Origin: CF-162 sp040882565
GTDB lineage: Bacteria > Chloroflexota > Dehalococcoidia > SM23-28-2 > RBG-16-64-32
DNA: 64,000 bases
Direction: 5' to 3'
Assembly (NCBI GenBank): GCA_040882565.1
Contig: JBBEAZ010000023.1
Span: 1-64,000, forward strand
The stretch's first letter is position 1. Every line of letters begins with the position of its first letter. Made by a program: the position numbers and the translations under genes. Positions 58,454 through 64,000 of the stretch are shown here, in pieces. The notes under the pieces were generated by a model. The model worked only from the letters and a program-made list of their open reading frames with translations, was not told where the DNA came from and did no database searches.

Positions 58454-59497
58454 ATGGAGTTCGAGACCGCGGCCCAGGTAGCGATACCCGCGTGGCGGCG
58501 GTCGCTTCCGTATGTCCGCTACGGCACCCAATCAGCCATCGCGATAGGTCTGCTGGCCCTGCTGCTCTGGCGTGTCGATCTTGGCTCTGTGCGCCACGAG
58601 TTGGCGGGCGCGAACCTGTGGTGGCTGCCGCTGGCCTTTGCTGCCAACCTCCTCTCGGACTTCTTTCGGGCGGTCCGCTGGCGCGAGTTCTTCCGGCCGC
58701 TGAAGCGGGTTGACGTGCCGTTCTTGTGGGGCGTGGCGATCCTCGGCGTCGCGTGCAACCTGGCGCTGCCACTGCGCGCGGGCGAGTTCGTGCGGCTGCA
58801 GATATTGCGGCGCCGGACGGGCCTCGAGGCGCCCAAGGTGATCGCGACGATCCTCTCCGAGAAGTTGATGGACACAGTGGCCTTCAGCGCATTCCTCGTG
58901 CTGGGCCTGCTTGCCTTCCCGGAGGCGCGTTACCTCTGGCCGCTGGCGGTCGCGTACGGCGGCCTGTTGGTCATCGGCGTGGTCGGCGCGCGCTGGCTCT
59001 CGTATCACGCCGACGACCGGCCAGCGTTGGACACACAGCCAGATGGGCGCTGGCGGCTCTGGATTAGCGGCCACCTGCGGTCCTTCGGGGGCGGCCTGCG
59101 ATCGTTCCAGAGTGCGCGATCGCTGCTGATCGTCTCGTTGTGCTCGCTCGCTGCGTGGTCGTGCGAGGCGGCAATGTACTGGGCGACGGGCGAATCACTG
59201 GGGATCGAGGTCTCGCCGGTCATGTACCTGCTGGTCGTCGTCGCTGCGACCGTCGCGGTGTCCGTGCCGGTGACGCAGGCCGGGCTCGGTGTGTATGAGG
59301 TGGCGCTGACGAGTCTCCTTGTCGCCTTCGACGTCGACAGGTCGCAGGCGGCGGCCTTCGCGATCTTCGCGCACGTGATGCTGGCAGTGCCGTATTTCAT
59401 GGCGGGCCCGCTGACCGCTATCGCGCTTGGCGTCAGCCCCAAGGATGTGCTGTTCATGCGCGAGAAGGAAGTGGCTGATGCACGAGACAGCGGCTGA
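58454..59497 (+). CDS. Lysylphosphatidylglycerol synthase TM-region/UPF0104 family membrane protein
   Basis: 347 aa, eight or so helices. The pattern is VDLGSVRHELAGANLWWLPLAFAANLLSDFFRAVRWREFF, then LPLRAGEFVRLQILRRRTG, VIATILSEKLMDTVAFS and VSVPVTQAGLGVYEVALTSLL. It matches the flippase-like domain shared by the MprF N-terminus and AglD-type proteins. Such domains translocate lipid-linked molecules. The catalytic aminoacyl-transferase half of MprF is absent, so it is a stand-alone flippase-like protein. It starts 2 bp after the lipoprotein stop and overlaps the PPOX gene by 20 bp. Confidence 0.85.
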   Translation: MEFETAAQVAIPAWRRSLPYVRYGTQSAIAIGLLALLLWRVDLGSVRHELAGANLWWLPLAFAANLLSDFFRAVRWREFFRPLKRVDVPFLWGVAILGVACNLALPLRAGEFVRLQILRRRTGLEAPKVIATILSEKLMDTVAFSAFLVLGLLAFPEARYLWPLAVAYGGLLVIGVVGARWLSYHADDRPALDTQPDGRWRLWISGHLRSFGGGLRSFQSARSLLIVSLCSLAAWSCEAAMYWATGESLGIEVSPVMYLLVVVAATVAVSVPVTQAGLGVYEVALTSLLVAFDVDRSQAAAFAIFAHVMLAVPYFMAGPLTAIALGVSPKDVLFMREKEVADARDSG

Positions 59498-59975
59498 CAT
59501 CGAGAGGCTGCAGCGCCTGCTCGACGAGAGTTACTCCAAGTCGGGCGAGCATCTGCGCTCGATCATCACACCTGAACGGCGCCTCTCAGCCGAGGATGTC
59601 TGCGGGGAGCTACAAGCGATGACACTGCTCAACCTGGCGACGGTGACGGCGCGCTGCGAGCCGATTGTCGGACCGGTGGATGGCATCTTCTACCGAGGGC
59701 TGGTCTGGTTCGGCTCCGCGGAGAACTCTGTGCGCTTTCGGCACATCCGTGCGCGGCCCGCGGTGAGCGCTACGCACACGCGGGGCGAGGAACTCGTCGT
59801 GACCGTCCACGGCCGCGCCCTGGAGATCGACAAGACCAGCGGCGAGCACGAAGGCTTCAAGGACTGTCTCCGCGAGGTCTACGGCAAGGATTGGGACAAC
59901 TGGGGCTACTGGCAGTCGGCGCCGTATGCCTTCATCGAGCCGCGGGTGATGTTCGCGGCTACGTTCAAGCCCTAG
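59478..59975 (+). CDS. Pyridoxamine-5'-phosphate-oxidase-like flavin/F420-binding protein
   Basis: 165 aa from ATG 59478, overlapping the upstream gene by 20 bp. Split beta-barrel PPOX-type pattern: LQAMTLLNLATVTARCEPIVGPVDGIFYRGLVWFGSAE, SVRFRHIRARPAVSATHTRGEELVVTVHGRALEID, and a C-terminal YAFIEPRVMFAATFK. Small proteins of this family bind FMN, heme or F420 and reduce or oxidise small molecules. The true PNPOx substrate residues are not evident. Last gene of the operon; its end overlaps prmC by 11 bp on the opposite strand. Confidence 0.85.
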   Translation: MHETAADIERLQRLLDESYSKSGEHLRSIITPERRLSAEDVCGELQAMTLLNLATVTARCEPIVGPVDGIFYRGLVWFGSAENSVRFRHIRARPAVSATHTRGEELVVTVHGRALEIDKTSGEHEGFKDCLREVYGKDWDNWGYWQSAPYAFIEPRVMFAATFKP

Positions 59976-60828
59976 CGTACGTGTAGACGCAAAGCACACG
60001 GTCGCGGCCCGCGAGGTCAGGACGCACGTCCACATCAGCTGTGGGGAAGGCGCGCCGGGCAAGGAAGGCCACCTCTGCCCCTAGCCAATCGCCGATTTCG
60101 GCGAACAACGCCCCGTTGGCCATCAGTTTCGCGGGCGCCTGCCGCAAGAGCCTGCGGATGTAGCGCAAGCCGTCCGGGCCTCCGTGGAGTGCGCCGCGCG
60201 GCTCGTGCTCGCGTATCTCCGGCGGCATCGCCTGCCACTGCTCAGTCGTCACGTAAGGCATGTTCGCGGCGATGATCTCGACCGGGCGCTCGAGCGGGCC
60301 GAGCAGATTGCCATGGCGGAAGTCGATGCGGTCGGCGACGCCGTGGCGCTCAGCGTTGCGGCGGGCAAGGGCCAGCGCCCGCTTCGATGTGTCCACCGCG
60401 ATGACGCGTGCGTTCGTCAGCCGGTGCGCGAGCGACACAGCGATAGCGCCTGAGCCCGTGCCGATGTCGGCAATCGTGCAGCGCTTGTGCACGTAGCGGT
60501 CGCGGGCGTAATCAATCGCGAGTTCGACGAGCGTCTCCGTCTCCGGGCGGGGGATGAGCGCCGCGCGCGTCACCTCGAAGTCCAGGCCGAAGAACTCCTT
60601 GCGGCCGGTGATGTACGGCGTTGGTTCATGCGCCAGCCGGCGCTCCAACAGCTTGCGGTACGCTTTCTCGCGGCTCGCCGGCAACCAGTCGTGCAGCCGC
60701 TGGTACAGGTGAACGCGGTCAATTTTCAGCGCGTGCATCAGCAGCAGTTCGGCTTCCAGCTGCGCCTCATCGCTCGCGGTCGAGCGAAGGAGGCGAGTGC
60801 CCTCGTGCAGCGCCTCCGCCAGGTTCAC
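59965..60828 (-). CDS. prmC: Release factor glutamine methyltransferase PrmC
   Basis: SAM-dependent enzyme that methylates the Gln of the GGQ motif in RF1/RF2. 287 aa: N-terminal helical domain, RRLAHEPTPYITGRKEFFGLDFEV, PRPETETLVELAIDYA, the SAM motif IADIGTGSGAIAVSL, and the catalytic loop AANMPYVT. The loop reads NMPY where the family norm is NPPY, a conservative variant. Its ATG overlaps the prfA stop as ATGA, so enzyme and substrate are made in one translationally coupled operon. Confidence 0.94.
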   Translation of the reverse strand: MNLAEALHEGTRLLRSTASDEAQLEAELLLMHALKIDRVHLYQRLHDWLPASREKAYRKLLERRLAHEPTPYITGRKEFFGLDFEVTRAALIPRPETETLVELAIDYARDRYVHKRCTIADIGTGSGAIAVSLAHRLTNARVIAVDTSKRALALARRNAERHGVADRIDFRHGNLLGPLERPVEIIAANMPYVTTEQWQAMPPEIREHEPRGALHGGPDGLRYIRRLLRQAPAKLMANGALFAEIGDWLGAEVAFLARRAFPTADVDVRPDLAGRDRVLCVYTYARA

Positions 60829-61895
60829 GCCAGCTGGGCCTCCAGCAACTCCTCTTGTTCCTGCTGTTGCAGCACGTCGATGACGTCATCGAGGTCACCG
60901 TCGAGGAGCGCCGGCAGGTTGTGACGCGAATAGCCGACGCGGTGGTCCGTCATGCGGTCCTGCGGGAAATTGTACGTGCGGATCTTCTCCGCGCGGTCGC
61001 CCGAGCCGACCTGCGTGCGGCGTGACGACTCGATCGCGTTGCGCTGTTCGCGCTGCTTGATGTCCAGCAGCCGCGAGCGGAGCACGGCCATCGCCTTGGT
61101 CCTGTTTTTGAGTTGCGAGCGCTCGTCCTGGCAGGTCGCGACGACGCCGGTCGGCAGGTGGGTAATGCGCACAGCGTTGTCATTCTTCTGGACGTTCTGG
61201 CCGCCCGCGCCACCGGCGTTGTAGGTGTCGATGCGCAGGTCCTTCGGGTCAATCTGGATATCCACTTCGTCGGCCTCTGGGAGGACCGCGACCGTGGCAG
61301 TCGAAGTGTGGATGCGGCCCTGCGCCTCAGTCTCCGGCACGCGCTGCACGCGGTGGACGCCGCTCTCATACTTGAGGCGGCTGTAGGCGCCCTGGCCGTG
61401 CACTTCGAAGACGATCTCCTTGAAGCCGCCGCGGTCGCTGGGATGAGATTCGATGACCTCGGTCTGCCAGCCCTGTCGCTCGGCGTAGCGGCTGTACATG
61501 CGGAAGAGATCGCCGGCGAAGAGGGAGGCCTCTTCGCCACCGGCCGCGGCGCGGATCTCGACGATCACGTCCTTGTCGTCGTAAGGGTCCCTGGGGACGA
61601 GGGCACGGCGCAACTGCGCTTCGAGGTCTGCGATCTCTCTTTCCTTCGCCTCGATCTCTACCCGGCCCATCTCGACCAGTTCGGGGTCGCCGCCTTCGGC
61701 GACGATCGCGCGCGCCTGGGACAGGTCGTTCTCCGCGTCACGGTAGGTGTCCGCCAGCTGCACGATCTTGCCGAGAGAGGTGTGCTCGCGGGCAAGCACA
61801 TCCAACCGCTGGAAGTCGTTGGCCACTTCCTGGCGGGACATTTCTTCGCCGAGTTCGTCGTAGCGAGCGCGGATCGCGCCCAGTTTGTCCCACAT
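60825..61895 (-). CDS. prfA: Peptide chain release factor 1
   Basis: Terminates translation at UAA and UAG. 356 aa from ATG 61895 (MWDKLGAIRARYDELG), with GAGGGA 8 nt upstream. It carries the GGQ motif in YNAGGAGGQNVQKNDNAVR (Gln methylated by PrmC), HRVQRVPETEAQGRIHTS around the stop-codon-reading P-x-T-type region (PETE here), and the conserved DIQIDPKDLRIDTYNA. Operon order is prfA-prmC. Confidence 0.96.
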   Translation of the reverse strand: MWDKLGAIRARYDELGEEMSRQEVANDFQRLDVLAREHTSLGKIVQLADTYRDAENDLSQARAIVAEGGDPELVEMGRVEIEAKEREIADLEAQLRRALVPRDPYDDKDVIVEIRAAAGGEEASLFAGDLFRMYSRYAERQGWQTEVIESHPSDRGGFKEIVFEVHGQGAYSRLKYESGVHRVQRVPETEAQGRIHTSTATVAVLPEADEVDIQIDPKDLRIDTYNAGGAGGQNVQKNDNAVRITHLPTGVVATCQDERSQLKNRTKAMAVLRSRLLDIKQREQRNAIESSRRTQVGSGDRAEKIRTYNFPQDRMTDHRVGYSRHNLPALLDGDLDDVIDVLQQQEQEELLEAQLA

Positions 61896-61918
61896 GATGC
61901 TTCCCTCAGACACACACA

Positions 61919-61936
61919 AGCCCCCGCTCGGGGGCT
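61919..61936 (-). promoter_or_regulatory. 5'-terminal hairpin in the prfA leader
   Basis: Seven-bp stem AGCCCCC/GGGGGCT around a 4-nt loop. TATAAT (61950-61945, minus) puts the transcription start at about 61938, so the hairpin would sit at the extreme 5' end of the mRNA, 24 nt before the ATG. Confidence 0.5.
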
Positions 61937-62052
61937 ACGGGACGATTATATCACCCGGCCACGAATGGACAGGACGCCGTGGGTGCCACGGCGTCCTGTC
62001 TGGAGGCGGGCGTCGGACCCGCCGCCGCATGGAGGGAAGGGTATTGTCTGAG

Positions 62053-62235
62053 TTATGGACTCCGCGCCGGGAGAAACACAGTGAGGTCAGACCGCCTGCG
62101 ACCTGACGTTGAGCGCAACCGAAGGCGCTGGTTGTCCGCGTCGGCGCCGGCCCGGCCCCCTCCACCGGAACCGACGCCGGTCCCCAACAGACCGGCAGTA
62201 GCCGCCAGGGCAAACAAAGAACGTATTCGGAACAT
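62053..62235 (-). CDS. Small secreted protein, hypothetical
   Basis: 60 aa. GGAGGGG lies about 7 nt before ATG 62235, and residues 1-23 form a clean signal peptide (MFRIRSLFALAATAGLLG). The mature part is short, Gly/Arg/Asp-rich and unrecognised (GGGGRAGADADNQ ...). The strong ribosome site is the main argument for a real gene. The rest of the 497-bp gap between prfA and hisS holds only the prfA promoter and nothing else I can name. Confidence 0.4.
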   Translation of the reverse strand: MFRIRSLFALAATAGLLGTGVGSGGGGRAGADADNQRLRLRSTSGRRRSDLTVFLPARSP

Positions 62236-62392
62236 CTGGCTTCCCCTCCAAGATGAGTTTCAATCAGCGTGGCAGGTAGCGCGGGTTCCGGCATTGACCG
62301 GTCAGCCAGTAGTTGACGCCCGAAAGATTAGACAAAGGATTACGATGCGCGAGCCGAAACCTCCCGGTCTACGCCCGCGCCAGGCGCTCGGG

Positions 62393-63652
62393 CTAACTCC
62401 GCAGGCGATCTGCGACGTCGCTCATCGCCACCGTCTGCTGTTCGCCGTCGCTGAGGCGCTTGAGCGTGACCTCGCCCGCCGCGAGTTCGCGCTCGCCAAG
62501 GATCGCGACATAAGTCGCGTGCAGGGCGTCGGCGTGGCGCATCTGGGCTTTGAGCGAGCGGTCGCCCGCGCCGACAACGGCGGAGTGCCCGGCGCGTCGT
62601 AAGTCTGACGCCAGTCTGAACGCGGGTACACGCGCTTCCGGCAAGAGCACCGTGACGAAGATGTCGAGTGGCGTCGTGTCCGGCAGTGGCACTCCCTGGC
62701 GCTTGAGGTTGAGGATGATGCGCTCGATGCCGGTGGCGAAGCCGACTCCGGGCGTCGGTTTCCCGCCCAGCTTCTCGATCAGGCCGTCATAGCGCCCGCC
62801 GCCGCCGACCGTGCTCTGCCCGCGTTCTTCCAGCGGCTGCACCTCGAACACGGTGCGCGTGTAGTAGTCGAGTCCCCGCACGAGGCGCTGGTTGATGACA
62901 TAAGGTATGCCGAGCCCATTCATGTACGAACGCAGCTCTGAGAAGTGCTCGGCACAAGCGTCGCAAAGGTAGTCCGTGAAGTCAGGAGCGCCGGCGATGA
63001 TGTCCTGGCACTTCTTGTCCTTGCAATCGAGCAGGCGCAGCGGGTTTTTTTCAAAGCGACCACGGCAGTCGGCGCAGACTTTGTCGAGCTTGTCCCGGTA
63101 GTAGTCGCGCAGGGCGTCGAGGTAACGCGGCCGGCAGTTGCTGTCGCCGATCGAGTTGAGGTTGAGCGTTAGGTTGGTCAGGCCCAACTCCTCATACAGG
63201 CGCCAGAGCAGCTCGATCGTCTCGGCGTCGACCGAGGCGGACACATCGCCGATAGCCTCGACGCCGAATTGGTGGTGCTCCCGATAGCGCCCGGCCTGCG
63301 GCCTGTCGTAGCGGAAGATCGGCGTGACGTAGTAGAGCCGCACCGGCTGTGGCTGGTTGTGCATCCCGTGCTCGATGTAGGCGCGGCAAACGGGCGCCGT
63401 CCCTTCCGGGCGAAGGGCCAGTTCCTGGCCCCCGCGGTCCTCGAAGACGTACATCTCCTTCTGGACGATGTCCGTGGCGTCGCCGACGGTGCGCTTGAAC
63501 AGCGTGACATCCTCGAAAACGGGTGTCTCGATCTCGGCATAGCGAAACTCCCGGCAGAGGCGCTCTGCGGTGTCGCGGACGTGGTCCCACCGCGGCTGCT
63601 CGTCCGGGAGGATGTCCTGCGTGCCGCGCGGGGCCTGCAAATCAGGTGCCAT
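62393..63652 (-). CDS. hisS: Histidyl-tRNA synthetase
   Basis: Class II aminoacyl-tRNA synthetase, 419 aa. Motif 1 region (FEDVTLFKRTVGDATDIVQKEMY), motif 2 with FRYDRPQAGRYREHHQFGVEAIG (the R-x-E-H-H-Q-F signature of HisRS), the histidine-specific QRLVRGLDYYTRTVFEV loop, and motif 3 GVGFATGIERIIL. The C-terminal anticodon-binding domain follows (FVTVLLPEARVPAFRLASDLR). The ATG follows TATCCT by 6 nt. It is divergent from the relA/spoT gene. Confidence 0.97.
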   Translation of the reverse strand: MAPDLQAPRGTQDILPDEQPRWDHVRDTAERLCREFRYAEIETPVFEDVTLFKRTVGDATDIVQKEMYVFEDRGGQELALRPEGTAPVCRAYIEHGMHNQPQPVRLYYVTPIFRYDRPQAGRYREHHQFGVEAIGDVSASVDAETIELLWRLYEELGLTNLTLNLNSIGDSNCRPRYLDALRDYYRDKLDKVCADCRGRFEKNPLRLLDCKDKKCQDIIAGAPDFTDYLCDACAEHFSELRSYMNGLGIPYVINQRLVRGLDYYTRTVFEVQPLEERGQSTVGGGGRYDGLIEKLGGKPTPGVGFATGIERIILNLKRQGVPLPDTTPLDIFVTVLLPEARVPAFRLASDLRRAGHSAVVGAGDRSLKAQMRHADALHATYVAILGERELAAGEVTLKRLSDGEQQTVAMSDVADRLRS

Positions 63653-63658
63653 ACCCTG

Positions 63659-63664
63659 AGGATA
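63659..63664 (-). promoter_or_regulatory. -10 box of the leaderless hisS promoter
   Basis: TATCCT (minus strand) ends 6 nt before ATG 63652. Confidence 0.5.
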
Positions 63665-63740
63665 GCAGGATGGTGACTAGCGGATAGTGATTGGCCGCCT
63701 GGTGGTTTCCCGGCCCATACGCTGTACACTTTACACAGAT

Positions 63741-64000
63741 ATGGCGACCAAGAACGAAGAGCTGTCTGACCCTGCCATCGGCCCGGGTCAGGCCCTCCTG
63801 GACCGCGTGGCGGAGTATTTGCCCCCCAAAGGCCAGCAACTGGTCCGGGAGGCGCTGGAGTTCGCGGTCAGTTCGCACGCCGGGCAGCTCCGCAAGAACG
63901 GCGACCCAGTGATCACTCACCCGCTGCACGCGGCCGAGACGATCGCGTCCCTTCAGCTGGATGCGGCGACCATCGCCGGAGCCCTGCTGCACGACGTCCA
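63741..64000 (+). CDS. RelA/SpoT family (p)ppGpp synthetase/hydrolase (3' end outside window)
   Basis: Starts at ATG 63741 (MATKNEELSDPAIGPGQALL) and runs out of the window. Visible are ALEFAVSSHAGQLRKNGDPV, ITHPLHAAETIASLQLDAATI and AGALLHDV. This is the HD hydrolase domain of long Rel/SpoT proteins, with H-x-HP and the HD pair. It controls the alarmone ppGpp in the stringent response. Its synthetase and regulatory domains are not visible. TACACT (63725-63730) lies 10 nt before the start, giving a very short leader. Confidence 0.93.
   Translation, partial: MATKNEELSDPAIGPGQALLDRVAEYLPPKGQQLVREALEFAVSSHAGQLRKNGDPVITHPLHAAETIASLQLDAATIAGALLHDV

Overview
The window is GC-rich, densely coded bacterial DNA with no rRNA, CRISPR array, transposase or prophage. 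Several features suggest a Chloroflexota bacterium, perhaps a cell-wall-bearing Dehalococcoidia relative. These are a LuxR-type regulator with an RGRP...HPDILTPREWEV N-terminus, two luciferase-like (LLM) oxidoreductases of the F420/flavin type, a class III cyclase/AAA/TPR giant protein, a class 5 UDG, a split class I fumarase and an mreBCD-mrdA-rodA rod-shape operon. That placement is an inference from gene content. A 100-N gap flanked by an exact 55-bp duplication shows the window is a short-read scaffold, so it probably comes from a metagenome or draft genome.

Layout. 1-6 kb: the 3' part of clpC with a strong terminator, a membrane-tethered LuxR-type regulator whose start region contains an in-frame TGA, radA, and a GT39-like membrane glycosyltransferase. 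6-12 kb (minus strand): mreB-mreC-mreD-mrdA-rodA. 12-18.5 kb: a loose stretch with a secreted nuclease, hicB beside a hicA remnant, small secreted proteins (two of them frameshifted), ligA and a GNAT acetyltransferase. 18.5-34 kb: hisH, a 2TM gene and hisA (carrying an in-frame duplicated insertion), then about 12 kb of accessory genes (ABM protein, FAD oxidoreductase, MBL protein, giant cyclase-ATPase, envelope proteins, acyl-CoA dehydrogenase, TauE permease), then hisF-hisI. 34-45.5 kb (mostly minus strand): a central-carbon block with fumarase alpha/beta, mdh, icd and acnA, interleaved with a methyltransferase, an LLM oxidoreductase and a TadG-like protein. 45.5-57 kb: a stand-alone RAM domain protein, two paralogous secreted proteins, class 5 UDG, tRNA-Glu(UUC), a dockerin-tailed secreted protein, an LLM oxidoreductase, a PAC2 protein, a frameshifted MFS transporter, a P450, pckA and an alkylsulfatase-like MBL protein. 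57-64 kb: a gene-free structured stretch, a lipoprotein-flippase-PPOX operon, prfA-prmC, hisS and the start of a relA/spoT gene.

How the genes work together. MreBCD, PBP2 and RodA form the elongasome. HisH/HisF form imidazole-glycerol-phosphate synthase, HisA makes its substrate and HisI acts upstream. Aconitase, Icd, fumarase and Mdh are TCA steps and PckA links oxaloacetate to PEP. PrmC methylates the GGQ glutamine of its operon partner PrfA.

The observations most worth checking are these: a recurrent TANNNT box 6-7 nt before start codons (leaderless mRNAs, at least ten genes); an orphan roughly 80-nt RNA candidate with promoter, closing stem and U-tract downstream of the fumarase genes; the duplicated 84-bp insertion in hisA; the interrupted LuxR gene; three dispersed paralogs of a small PepSY-like secreted family; and paired palindromes around the pckA promoter.
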